From JBMYRH01 sp049602155 (GTDB lineage Bacteria; Myxococcota_A; UBA9042; PHBI01; JBMYRH01), in the NCBI GenBank assembly GCA_049602155.1, contig JBMYRH010000001.1, positions 186,001-250,000 on the forward strand: a stretch of DNA of 64,000 bases, in the 5' to 3' direction. Positions 8,194-16,799 of the stretch are shown piece by piece (the first letter of the stretch is position 1; every line of letters begins with the position of its first letter). The position numbers were made by a program, and so were the translations under genes. Below the pieces are notes generated by a model, which had not been told where the DNA came from, made no database searches, and saw nothing but the letters and a program-made list of their open reading frames with translations.

Positions 8194-9909
8194 ATGCAGT
8201 CTGTGAGTTGGAAACCCACCATCGTTGTCGCCCTGCTCAGCCTCCTCGTTGGAGGCGTGGCTCTCGCCAACGACGAGCTGTCCATCGCACCCGATGGTGC
8301 GATCCTGCACGAGCCGCTCCCCGCGCCGCCCGGCTCTCGGGCCTCTGTGCCTGTATTTGTCTACGACCCGCAGCGCCTCGGTGACCAGCCCCGCGAGTTC
8401 CAACGCGACGGCGTCGCGTTCCCTGCGCCGAACGTAGACCGGCCCCCCCGCCGTACGGAGGCGCGCTACGCCGCCGACCGGGTCGAGGGCACCCGAACCG
8501 ATCGTCCGGCGCCAAAGGCGACTCAACCCGGCACGCTGGATCCTCGCGGGACCCTCGGCGATGAGGCCCTCCCCGATCGCAACACGGAGAAAGAGGGAAC
8601 CATTGGATACCACGCGAGCTTTGACCCCTCGGTCGTGCCCTTCAAGCGCAACAGAGTCCTGGACACCGTCGCCGCCAACGGCAGCTTGACGCGGGCTGCC
8701 GGGGATTTGAAAGAGGTGCCTATCAGCCCGACGCAGGGGGCACGCGACCGCGAAGTCTTCTGGGGGACGATCCTCCTCAAGGGGCGCAACGGGGACACAA
8801 TACCGTTGCCAAGCGTCGCAGCCGATAGCCGCGTGCTCTCGATGGAGGCGAACCCCGAGATCGGCGTGAAGATCCTGAGAGACGCCGCAGATAACCTCTA
8901 CGTGAGGCCGCAATTTCAGGGCTCGGAAGAGCAAACCGCGCGGCTCGTCTTCCTCGTCGACGCCCCGAAGCGCTACTTTGGGCACCCCGTCTCTAGAGCG
9001 CTGACAGTCGAAGACGTCCCGACCTCTCGGCGCCCAAAGCTGCCACGGCACATCCACAGGGCAGCAAAGGACGTGGCGATGAGGCTCGGACTCAAAGGTC
9101 AAACGCGGTATCGAACACTCCTCAATACGCTCGTGAGGCACTTCCGGAGCTTCGAGCCTGGAGCAGCCCCAAAAGACTCCGGCGACCTCTACACTGACCT
9201 GGCCCTCGGCAAGCGCGGCATCTGCCGCCACCGCTCCTACGCCTTTGTGATCACCGCCCAAGGGCTTGGTATCCCGGCCCGCTACGTATTCAACGAAGCT
9301 CATGTCTTCGTGGAGGTCTGGATCCCTGGGGACGCCCCCGGCTGGATGCGGGTGGATCTCGGCGGCAGCGCCGAGCGCCTCGTGATCGAGGGTGGCGAGG
9401 ATAAGGTGCGACACAGCCCCGAGGAGCCAGATCCCTTCGACCGCCCGGCTCCCTTCGCACGCAACAGTCGCAGTGGACCGTCAGCAGGCGCAGGCAGCGT
9501 AGTGGGGCTGCCGCCCACACGCCGAGACAATGCGGCGCGCATCGAGAGCAAAGCGCCCGAGCGATCGGGCCTCCTTCCCCCCCCCGTGCCTTTACAAGCC
9601 ACCCCGGGGGCGCGACCGACCATGACCACCCTCGCGGTCCTGGCCCCCGTCGTCTACCGTGGAGAGCCCTTTGATATCGAGGGCATGGTCACGCGCGACG
9701 ATGGCACCCCCTCCGTCGGTCACGTGAGGCTCCTGCTGATCGACGCCTCCACTGGGCGGACGATTGGTCTACTGCAGACTGTCCTGCTTTCGGGGAGTGG
9801 GGCTTATCAAGCACGACTGACCATCCCCGGGATGCAGTCGCCGGGCGCCTATGAGGTGGTCGCGGAGTACCTCGGTAACGAGACCTCAGCCCCCTCGAGG
9901 AGCCCATGA
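8194..9909 (+). CDS. Exported transglutaminase-like protein with C-terminal Ig-like domain
   Basis: From the ATG at 8194 the protein is 571 residues and begins with a signal peptide ending near VALAND. GGAGGG lies about 13 nt upstream of this ATG; an in-frame start at 8149 is possible but would spoil the signal peptide. The central transglutaminase-like fold has the full Cys-His-Asp triad: C344 in GICRHRS, H370 in NEAHVFVEV and D388 in VDLGG. After a proline-rich linker, the last 90 or so residues form a beta-sandwich of the Ig/carboxypeptidase-regulatory type. Such proteins act as periplasmic cysteine peptidases or crosslinkers; the substrate is unknown. Confidence 0.82.
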   Translation: MQSVSWKPTIVVALLSLLVGGVALANDELSIAPDGAILHEPLPAPPGSRASVPVFVYDPQRLGDQPREFQRDGVAFPAPNVDRPPRRTEARYAADRVEGTRTDRPAPKATQPGTLDPRGTLGDEALPDRNTEKEGTIGYHASFDPSVVPFKRNRVLDTVAANGSLTRAAGDLKEVPISPTQGARDREVFWGTILLKGRNGDTIPLPSVAADSRVLSMEANPEIGVKILRDAADNLYVRPQFQGSEEQTARLVFLVDAPKRYFGHPVSRALTVEDVPTSRRPKLPRHIHRAAKDVAMRLGLKGQTRYRTLLNTLVRHFRSFEPGAAPKDSGDLYTDLALGKRGICRHRSYAFVITAQGLGIPARYVFNEAHVFVEVWIPGDAPGWMRVDLGGSAERLVIEGGEDKVRHSPEEPDPFDRPAPFARNSRSGPSAGAGSVVGLPPTRRDNAARIESKAPERSGLLPPPVPLQATPGARPTMTTLAVLAPVVYRGEPFDIEGMVTRDDGTPSVGHVRLLLIDASTGRTIGLLQTVLLSGSGAYQARLTIPGMQSPGAYEVVAEYLGNETSAPSRSP

Positions 9910-10000
9910 TGCAGTGAGTCGTTCGCGACTCTCTAGAGCCAAGGTCAGTGTTGCTGTATAAGGCGCACGTTCCGTAAATATAACTCGGAGAACACCACTT

Positions 10001-12709
10001 ATGACGGACAACAACTCGCATGCTCCCAAGCGGAGCTGGCCGTTGATGGCTGCACTGGCGCTCTTAGTAGCTGGACTCTACGCCGCTGGCTACCTCGTTT
10101 ATGCCAAGCTCAACGTAATCTTTCAGGCCCCTGGCTTCGCGAGCGAGTGCAACATCAGCTCGGCTCTGAACTGTGACGCCCTGATGGACAAGCCGGAGTC
10201 CTCGCTCTTCGGACTGCCAGTCTCCCTGCTCGCCATCCCGACATACCTCGTGATGATGTTCCTCGCGTGGCGAGGGCGTGCATCTGATGCGGCAGCTCGC
10301 GGTGCCCGCACTTACTTGGCCGGGATCGGCGCGCTCGCCATCGTGCACAGCATCTACATGGCGTCAGTCTCAGCCAAGTACGGCGTCTTCTGTCCCTACT
10401 GCACGTTAATGTATGCAGTGAATCTGCTGGTCACCGCGTTCGCGATCTCCGCCCACGGCGATGGACTGATGGGCACCCTCAAGGGCGCCCTCAGCCACGT
10501 GACGCGCGCCGCTGCGCCGATGGCCCAGGCTGCTGGCGTCCTCGTGATCAGCTTCATCGCGGCTTGGCTCGTATACGGCCAAGTTGAAGGTCGCATCGCG
10601 TTTGATGCCCGCTTTGCGCGATGCGAAGCCAGCGACATGTTCGCCTGCGCGGAGCTTGTCCCGATGTACCGTGACGGACAAGGGGTGCCCCGCGGCAGTG
10701 AGGTTCAGGCACGTGCGGCGCTGAAAAAGGCCTGCGATCTCGGAATGCAACAAGCCTGTGTCGACCGCGCAGACCTCTCGTGCCAAGAAGGTGAAGCGAG
10801 TGGCTGTGTCGACTTGGCGGCCTTCCACACCAAGGGCTTCCTGGTGAAGGTTGCGGATGCAGCTGAGCTTCGCCGTGACGCCACCGCAGCGGCCGCAGCA
10901 AGTCAGCGCGCATGTGAACTCGGGCATCAACCTTCCTGCGCTGCGAAGCCGCCGGCCGCGGGCGCAACCGGCGCAGCGACGACCTCGAAGGCACCCCCTA
11001 AGCGGGCGGCTCAACCGCCTCAAGCCGCTGCGAAAGCGGCTGCCGGGTCGAAGCCCACCCCCAAACTCACCGAGAACGGTTGGGACTACTACGAGATCCC
11101 AGTCGGGCCGAGGGACCACGTCTTCGGACCCGTGAATGCCCCTGTGACGTTCGTCTCCTTCAAGGACTTCGAGTGTGGGTTCTGTCGCTTCGTGACGAAC
11201 CAAGAGGCGCAGCTGAAGAAGAAGTACAAAGACAAGGTGCGATTCGTCTTCAAGCACTACCCCATGAATGCAGACTGTAACTACCGCATGGGGACCTCGC
11301 GCATGCATGAGGGGGCCTGTCGCGCGGCCCGCGCCTCCATCTGTATGCAAGAGCAAGGCAAGTTCTGGGATGCTCACGCTCTGCTGTACAACAATCAGAA
11401 GAAGTTCTCCGACGCAGAGCTCAAGGGCTACGTCGAGCAACTTGGCGGAGACGTCGCGGCCTATGAGAGCTGCTATGCCTCAGAGCGACCGATGGCGAAG
11501 ATCAAGGAGGACGTCCAGCTCGCCGCTAAGATGAAGATTCAGGGGACGCCGCGCATCTACATCAACAACCGTTTGGTCACCGGATCGACCGCAAAAGACG
11601 TGCTCGACTATTACATCCAGATGGCGATGACGAACCCCATCCCACCCGCAAATGTGGAGGCCAAGGTCGCTGACGCACAGACCCCGCGCATGGTTCAAAT
11701 GAAGACCGAGAAGGGCCCCTTCTGGATCGACGCCTTCGAGGCAGCGCTCGACACACAAGGGCGCGCCACGAGCTTACCCGGTGTGAAGCCCGCGATGGCG
11801 AGCTGGTTCGATGCCAAAGCTGCATGCGAGAAGTCCGGCAAACGCATGTGCACCGAAGAGGAGTGGGTCTCTGCGTGTATCGGAGAGCCCGCCGTCGACG
11901 ACAACAAGAACGGCTTCTTCACCGACGGCGCGGTGCGAGGGCGACTCTACCCCTACGGCGCGTTCTACGAGGGCGGTGCATGCCGCGACAGCGAAGATAA
12001 GTACACGGGGGCAGCCGGGCCCACCGGGGCGAGCGCACGCTGCCGGACGCCCGAGGGGGCGTACGACATGAGTGGCAACCTCTACGAGTGGATCGGAGAA
12101 TCAGAGGATAAAGCCGCGATGATCGGTGGTGACTGGCGAAGTAAGACGGCGGCAACATGCCGACGCCGCACTAAGACCTACGGCCCCGGGATTAAGAACG
12201 ACACCACCGGATTCCGTTGCTGCGCAGACTCGATGGTCAACGATTCGATCGCGGCGAGCGCCGTCGCAGACACCGCGACTCCCGAGATCGTAGGGAAAGG
12301 GATCCCCAAAGACTTGGTCCTTGAGACTGCTGCGGGCGGCAAACTCTCAGCGGCGAGCTTCAAAGGTAAGGTCACTTACCTGACCTTCTTTGCCTCCTGG
12401 TGTGGCAACTGCAGAAAGCAGATGCCCGCCATCAAGGAGTGGGAGACGGCGTGGGCGTCCAAGGGCTTCCAGGTGGTCGCGATCAACGTGGACCGACAGA
12501 AGGCCGCTGGCGAACGCTACGTGAGCACCCTCGAGCCCAACTTCACGATCGGCTATGACCCGATCGCGAGGACCATGACGGACTTCGACATCAACGCGAT
12601 GCCTACAAGCTTCATCATCGATAAAAAGGGCGTCATCAAGAAGCGTATCGTCGGCTACAAGGCCGACGAGATCGCCCAAACGAAGGCTGACATCGAAGCG
12701 CTCTTCTAG
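10001..12709 (+). CDS. Five-module membrane redox protein: VKOR, Sel1-like, DsbA-like, FGE-like, TlpA-like
   Basis: The 902-residue protein joins modules that are normally separate. Residues 12-155 are a VKOR-type membrane oxidoreductase with loop cysteines C50 and C58 and a CPYC at 131-134. Residues 195-310 are Cys-rich Sel1-like helical repeats. Residues 355-545 are a DsbA/thioredoxin-4 domain with CGFC at 392-395. Residues 565-745 are a formylglycine-generating-enzyme-like fold (GAYDMSGNLYEW, TGFRCC). Residues 765-902 are a TlpA-type thioredoxin with WCGNC at 801-804. Known VKOR-DsbA pairs pass electrons from substrate dithiols to quinone, so self-contained disulfide formation outside the membrane is likely; the TlpA and FGE parts suggest further redox roles. 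GGAG lies about 10 nt before the ATG, and a TATAAG at 9957 may be a -10 element. A UUCG hairpin at 9916-9931 precedes it. Confidence 0.88.
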   Translation: MTDNNSHAPKRSWPLMAALALLVAGLYAAGYLVYAKLNVIFQAPGFASECNISSALNCDALMDKPESSLFGLPVSLLAIPTYLVMMFLAWRGRASDAAARGARTYLAGIGALAIVHSIYMASVSAKYGVFCPYCTLMYAVNLLVTAFAISAHGDGLMGTLKGALSHVTRAAAPMAQAAGVLVISFIAAWLVYGQVEGRIAFDARFARCEASDMFACAELVPMYRDGQGVPRGSEVQARAALKKACDLGMQQACVDRADLSCQEGEASGCVDLAAFHTKGFLVKVADAAELRRDATAAAAASQRACELGHQPSCAAKPPAAGATGAATTSKAPPKRAAQPPQAAAKAAAGSKPTPKLTENGWDYYEIPVGPRDHVFGPVNAPVTFVSFKDFECGFCRFVTNQEAQLKKKYKDKVRFVFKHYPMNADCNYRMGTSRMHEGACRAARASICMQEQGKFWDAHALLYNNQKKFSDAELKGYVEQLGGDVAAYESCYASERPMAKIKEDVQLAAKMKIQGTPRIYINNRLVTGSTAKDVLDYYIQMAMTNPIPPANVEAKVADAQTPRMVQMKTEKGPFWIDAFEAALDTQGRATSLPGVKPAMASWFDAKAACEKSGKRMCTEEEWVSACIGEPAVDDNKNGFFTDGAVRGRLYPYGAFYEGGACRDSEDKYTGAAGPTGASARCRTPEGAYDMSGNLYEWIGESEDKAAMIGGDWRSKTAATCRRRTKTYGPGIKNDTTGFRCCADSMVNDSIAASAVADTATPEIVGKGIPKDLVLETAAGGKLSAASFKGKVTYLTFFASWCGNCRKQMPAIKEWETAWASKGFQVVAINVDRQKAAGERYVSTLEPNFTIGYDPIARTMTDFDINAMPTSFIIDKKGVIKKRIVGYKADEIAQTKADIEALF

Positions 12710-12710
12710 G

Positions 12711-13445
12711 GTGACCAGCGTCCTCCAGCGGGTCCAACTCACTAAGCAGCTCGAACTCTGGCAGCGAAAACGCGGGCACCGCACCGGCACCGATGATGTG
12801 CTTTGCGCCTGGGCAGGCCACGCTGCAGCCCCGGAGGCGCGCACTGTCCTGGATCTCGGAGCCGGCCAAGGGGCGGTTGGGCTGATGCTCTCTGGCGCGC
12901 TCCCTAGCGCGGAGGTCGTAGCGATCGAAGCTCAAGAGGTCTCCTTCAATCTGTTGAAGCGCAACGTGCATGCCAACGCGCTGAGCGCCCGCTTCACGCT
13001 CGTCCACGGTGACCTGAGGGAGGCCCAGCCCACCGGGGGCCCCTTTGAGTTGATCACCGGGACCCCCCCGTTTATGCCCTTAGGCTCGGGGACCCCGCCC
13101 AAGGATCCCCAGCGCGAAGCTGCGCGCTTTGAACTGCGTGGGGGCATCGAGGCCTACTGCGCCGCCGCTGTGCAGCACCTCGCCCGCGACGGTGTCCTCG
13201 TCATCGTCATGGATGCGGCGCGCCCAGATCGCTACGAGCAGGCCATTGTCGACGCCGGGCTCAGCGTCCAGCGCGTGATGGAGGTGCTCCCCAAACCTGA
13301 CCAAGCTCCGACCTACTTGATCTATTGGAGCGGTCACGACACGCCTAAAGAGGCCCCCATCAGAGAAAAACTGGTGGTGCGAGACGCGCAAGGGCGATGG
13401 ACCGAGGGGTTCCAATCGGTGCGTCAAGCCTTGAACTTACCCTGA
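12711..13445 (+). CDS. SAM-dependent N6-methyltransferase, TrmN6-like
   Basis: The 244-residue Rossmann methyltransferase shows the SAM-binding motif LDLGAGQGAVGL. In the catalytic position it has TGTPPF instead of the usual NPPY/F, followed by a proline-rich loop. Overall layout resembles the tRNA1(Val) adenine-37 N6-methyltransferase and related small-subunit methyltransferases. The missing Asn of NPPF makes the exact reaction uncertain, because that residue contacts the target amino group. The GTG start lies one base after the stop of the redox fusion gene, so the two are cotranscribed; this may be position only, since no functional link is evident. Confidence 0.7.
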   Translation: MTSVLQRVQLTKQLELWQRKRGHRTGTDDVLCAWAGHAAAPEARTVLDLGAGQGAVGLMLSGALPSAEVVAIEAQEVSFNLLKRNVHANALSARFTLVHGDLREAQPTGGPFELITGTPPFMPLGSGTPPKDPQREAARFELRGGIEAYCAAAVQHLARDGVLVIVMDAARPDRYEQAIVDAGLSVQRVMEVLPKPDQAPTYLIYWSGHDTPKEAPIREKLVVRDAQGRWTEGFQSVRQALNLP

Positions 13446-13670
13446 GGTTGCTCGCCCGCCCCCTCACCACCCTTGGGTTCGCGAGGTCGAGGCTTGCGCA
13501 TTCGCACATCGGCTGATTAGGGTGCGGGCCGTGTGAGCCTTGGTACTGTGCTCTTCGATGCACAGGTCAGCATTGACACCTACCGAGACTCACGTCAGTA
13601 GGTCCGGCGAAAACGGCCACCTGAGCCGTGTTGCTCGCCCCCTATCCACACCACTTCTGGAGAACCCTTC
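13446..13670. other. Intergenic region upstream of mdh
   Basis: A 225-bp non-coding stretch. It holds a TTGACA at 13573-13578, though no good -10 follows at the right spacing. Overlapping it is an inverted repeat, ACCTAC at 13578-13583 with GTAGGT at 13598-13603. CTGGAGAA lies just before the mdh ATG. No small gene or RNA was recognised. Confidence 0.4.
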
Positions 13671-14651
13671 ATGGCAAGCCCCATCCGCGTGGCAGTGACC
13701 GGTGCAGCCGGTCAGATCGGCTATTCACTCCTCTTCCGCATCGCCTCTGGCGAGATGCTCGGTCCCGACCAACCGGTCATTCTGCAGTGCCTTGAGCTGC
13801 CGATGGCGCTGAACGCCCTCGAGGGCGTGGCGATGGAGCTCACCGACTGCGGCTTCCCAATGCTGCACGGCATCGAGACCTCCTCGGACCCAGACACCGC
13901 CTTCGGAGACGCAGACGTCGTGATGCTGGTGGGCTCCAAGCCCCGTGGACCTGGTCAGCTTCGCAGCGATCTGATCCGCGAGAACGGCCCCATCTTTGTG
14001 GGTCAGGGCAAGTCCATCGACGCCAACGCGGCGGCTGACGCCAAGATCATCGTCGTCGGCAACCCCTGCAACACTAACTGCCTCATCGCGGCCGCTCAGT
14101 CCTCTCGGATCCCCAAGGAGAACTGGACCGCGATGACACGCCTCGACCACAACCGCGCGATCGGTCAGCTGGCTCACAAAGCCGGCGTCGGAGCTGGCGA
14201 TGTGAACGGCGTCGCGATCTGGGGCAACCACAGCCCCACGATGGTGCCCGACATCGACCGCGCGACCATCGGCGGCAAGCCAGTCAGCGACGTGCTCGAC
14301 GCTACTTGGTTGGCCGAGGAGTTCGACGGCACCGTGCGGACGCGGGGTAAGGCGATCATTCAAGCCCGAGGCAAGTCATCGGCCGCCTCCGCAGGCAACG
14401 CTGCGCTCGACCACATCCACGACTGGTTCGTCGGGACTGGCGACGCTCCATACGTCTCCATGGCTGTCCCATCCACGGGCGCGTACGGGATCCCAGAGGG
14501 GCTGATCTTCTCCTTCCCTTGTCGGATCACGGCACCATGGACCTACGAGATCGTCACCGGCCTCGAGGTCAGCGACACGGTCCGCGGCAAGATGCAGGGC
14601 ACCATCGACGAGCTCGTCAGCGAGCGCGAGACGGTGTCAGAGCTACTCTAA
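13671..14651 (+). CDS. mdh: Malate dehydrogenase (NAD-dependent)
   Basis: Interconverts malate and oxaloacetate in the TCA cycle. The N-terminal dinucleotide fold carries TGAAGQIGYSLL. The catalytic pair is the Asp in TRLDHNRA and the His in IWGNHSP; the substrate-binding arginines lie in GSKPRGPG. The 326-residue length and these motifs fit the cytosolic-type malate dehydrogenases rather than the lactate-dehydrogenase-like group. A GGAG box is well spaced before the ATG. The gene is monocistronic and convergent with gshA; an imperfect hairpin lies between the two stops. Confidence 0.95.
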   Translation: MASPIRVAVTGAAGQIGYSLLFRIASGEMLGPDQPVILQCLELPMALNALEGVAMELTDCGFPMLHGIETSSDPDTAFGDADVVMLVGSKPRGPGQLRSDLIRENGPIFVGQGKSIDANAAADAKIIVVGNPCNTNCLIAAAQSSRIPKENWTAMTRLDHNRAIGQLAHKAGVGAGDVNGVAIWGNHSPTMVPDIDRATIGGKPVSDVLDATWLAEEFDGTVRTRGKAIIQARGKSSAASAGNAALDHIHDWFVGTGDAPYVSMAVPSTGAYGIPEGLIFSFPCRITAPWTYEIVTGLEVSDTVRGKMQGTIDELVSERETVSELL

Positions 14652-14668
14652 GATACGCGGGTGCGATT

Positions 14669-14705
14669 GAGCCCCTCAGTGACGCGACGCGCTGCAGGGG
14701 GGCTC
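14669..14705. terminator. Weak inverted repeat between mdh and gshA
   Basis: GAGCCCC at 14669-14675 pairs with GGGGCTC at 14699-14705, partly inside the gshA stop codon, with a GC-rich interior. There is no T-run, so this is only a candidate shared terminator. Confidence 0.35.
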
Positions 14706-16065
14706 ATTCGTAGTGTGCGATCAGGTCGCGCTCACCCTTGGGCGTGCGCGACGCCCAAGCCAAAGTCTCGTCAGCAGGGCAACGTCCTCGGCGCGTGAGG
14801 AGCTCCAGAGGCCTGAGGTGGCATCGCTCATCTTCGTAGCCCCCCTCGGCGGCTAAGGTCTGTAGGCCGTTCAACGCGATGTCGAGCAGCTCCACCGCGA
14901 TATCCGCGGTCTTGTAGCGCTTACCAGGCACTGGTGCGTCCAGCGCGAGGCGCGCTGCGTCCCCTTGATGCGTCAGGCGCTCTTCGAAGCTCCAGCGACG
15001 CACGAGATCCCACGCCGCGTCTAACGCAGAGCCGTCGTAGAGGATCCCTTTCCAGAGCGCTGGAAGCGCCGGGATCAGCTCGGGCGCCACGCAGTCTGCG
15101 CTGCGCATCTCGAGGTAGGTCTTTAGGCGCACCTCGGGGAAGAGGGTCGAGAGGTGCAGTTCCCAATCCGCCATCGTGGCTTGATGCCCCTCATGGCCGT
15201 GCGACAAAAAGCGCCTGAACGGCAAGCCCGCACAGGGGACATACGCCCCGTCACGCACAAAGAAGAACATCGGGACGTCCAGCGCAAACGCCACCCACCG
15301 CTCATAGCTCGCTAGGGCCTCATCGACCGCCCAGCGTCTGAGCCCAGTCCGGTCTGGATCGGTGTCCGTCCACACGTGCGCCCTAAAGGACTTCATTTGG
15401 CAGGGGCGGCCCTGATCAAAGGGCGAATTGGCGAACATCGCAGTGACAATAGACGCCAAGCCCATGCCTGCACGGAGCTTTCGCCCCATGTCTGCTTCGC
15501 TCTCAAAGTCGAGGTTCGCCTGCACCGTGCAGGTCCTCTGCATCATCGTCAGGCTCAGCTGCCCACGCGTCGGAAGATAGCGTCGCATCACCCCGTAGCG
15601 CGCCTTGGGCATCCACCGGATCGCCTCGGGTGCATGGACAGGATCGAGCCCTGTCCAAGCCCATCGAACGCCGTGGTGCTCACTCAACCATCGCAGGTCG
15701 GCGAGGTGCGTATCGAGTTCCTGCCGCGTCTCATGAATGGTCGCAAAGGGCGCACCGCTAAGCTCAAACTGCCCCCCTGGCTCAAGCGTTATCGAGGCCC
15801 CGTCGCGCCGAAGTCCAATGACGCTCCCCGCCTCTTCCATCGGCTCCCAACCACCAGCCTCACCGAGATCGTTGAGCAAGCGCCCAATCCCCGGGCGGTC
15901 ACCATCGTCCTCGTACGCGAGGCGGTGCCCGTCACGGGCGAGGGCCAGTTTTTCGTACTCAGTGCCGACGCGCCAGGACCCTCGCGGGGACTCACCACTG
16001 GCGATGTAGTCCGTGAGGAGCTGGGTGTCGTCGGACCCAAGGAAGACGGCGTTAGGAGCACTCAA
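14704..16065 (-). CDS. gshA: Glutamate-cysteine ligase
   Basis: Catalyses ATP-dependent joining of glutamate and cysteine, the first step of glutathione synthesis. Characteristic blocks of the GCS2/plant-type family are visible: GTEYEKLAL near the N-terminus, ITLEPGGQFELSGAP, the MMQRTCTVQANLDF segment, and MRSADCVAPELIPALP near the C-terminus. The 453-residue length is normal for this type. It is the last gene of a leftward set with TPR, PilZ and acidic proteins, separated by only 5 bp from the gene before it. No gshB is in the window, so the second step must be encoded elsewhere or the product used as is. Confidence 0.9.
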   Translation of the reverse strand: MSAPNAVFLGSDDTQLLTDYIASGESPRGSWRVGTEYEKLALARDGHRLAYEDDGDRPGIGRLLNDLGEAGGWEPMEEAGSVIGLRRDGASITLEPGGQFELSGAPFATIHETRQELDTHLADLRWLSEHHGVRWAWTGLDPVHAPEAIRWMPKARYGVMRRYLPTRGQLSLTMMQRTCTVQANLDFESEADMGRKLRAGMGLASIVTAMFANSPFDQGRPCQMKSFRAHVWTDTDPDRTGLRRWAVDEALASYERWVAFALDVPMFFFVRDGAYVPCAGLPFRRFLSHGHEGHQATMADWELHLSTLFPEVRLKTYLEMRSADCVAPELIPALPALWKGILYDGSALDAAWDLVRRWSFEERLTHQGDAARLALDAPVPGKRYKTADIAVELLDIALNGLQTLAAEGGYEDERCHLRPLELLTRRGRCPADETLAWASRTPKGERDLIAHYE

Positions 16066-16070
16066 ATCGT

Positions 16071-16790
16071 TCAGGACTTCTTCTTGGCCTTTCTACTTTT
16101 GCGCCCTTTCCGCTTCGGTGCAGGCGCCTCCTCAGTGACGGCCTCAACGTGTGCGGTGGTGGGCGCTGCGTGTGTAATCAGGGTCTCAGCATCCTGAGCC
16201 GCCACGGGCTGCTCTTCTGTGCCTTCTTCGGCTTGCTCTCGCGCTGCCGCGACGGCTTCATCGCTCAGCCCTGCCATCATGAGCGTGCCACTTGCCTCTC
16301 CGTCTTCGGCCGCTTCGATCTCCTCATCGCTGGGCGCTGCTAACCCCACAACAGTGTCGTTGTCGACCTCCTCAGGAGCCTCCTCTTCAGGAGCCTCCTC
16401 TTCAGCAGCCTCCTCGGGAGCCTCTTCCTCAGGCGCCTCTTCCTCAGACCCCTCTTCTGGTTCGACAGCCTCCTCCAAGGCGGCTGCTGTGCCATCCTCA
16501 TCGCTGAGGTCCGCCTCAGGGGCCTCTGAGCGCACTGTGTCCTCTTGATCATCACTGGGTGACTCGGTCACCTCGTCTGCCGAGATATCGGCCTCAGAGG
16601 GCTCCTCAAGGGGCGCGTCAGCCAGAGGCTCGGGGAGTTCAGGGAGTACAGGGGCCTTCGAGCGCGCCTCATCCGCCCCGACACATCCTTCGTAATACGC
16701 GCCAAAGCGCGTCAGGATAGCCTCAGTGCTTGGGAGTTCCGCGTGCTGCTCAAGCAGCGCGATGTCTTTAGCGGTTACCGTAGGCTTCAT
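16071..16790 (-). CDS. Acidic Glu/Ala-rich protein with basic C-terminal tail, function unknown
   Basis: 239 residues. The first 50 or so look folded and include one cysteine (YYEGCVGADEA). The middle 140 residues are low complexity, very rich in Glu, Ala, Ser and Pro, with tandem EEAPE units. The last 15 residues are Lys/Arg-rich (KRKGRKSRKAKKKS). There is no signal peptide or membrane segment. It lies 9 bp after the PilZ-domain gene and 5 bp before gshA, so it belongs to that operon. The basic tail could bind nucleic acid or an acidic partner; I recognise no family. Confidence 0.65.
   Translation of the reverse strand: MKPTVTAKDIALLEQHAELPSTEAILTRFGAYYEGCVGADEARSKAPVLPELPEPLADAPLEEPSEADISADEVTESPSDDQEDTVRSEAPEADLSDEDGTAAALEEAVEPEEGSEEEAPEEEAPEEAAEEEAPEEEAPEEVDNDTVVGLAAPSDEEIEAAEDGEASGTLMMAGLSDEAVAAAREQAEEGTEEQPVAAQDAETLITHAAPTTAHVEAVTEEAPAPKRKGRKSRKAKKKS
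16372..16446 (-). repeat. In-frame 15-bp tandem repeat (EEAPE units)
   Basis: About five imperfect copies of a 15-bp unit, the first two identical and later ones with point changes and one shortened copy. Each encodes Glu-Glu-Ala-Pro-Glu on the minus strand, inside the acidic protein gene. Copy number could vary by slippage without breaking the frame. Confidence 0.7.
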
Positions 16791-16799
16791 ACCCTTCTC

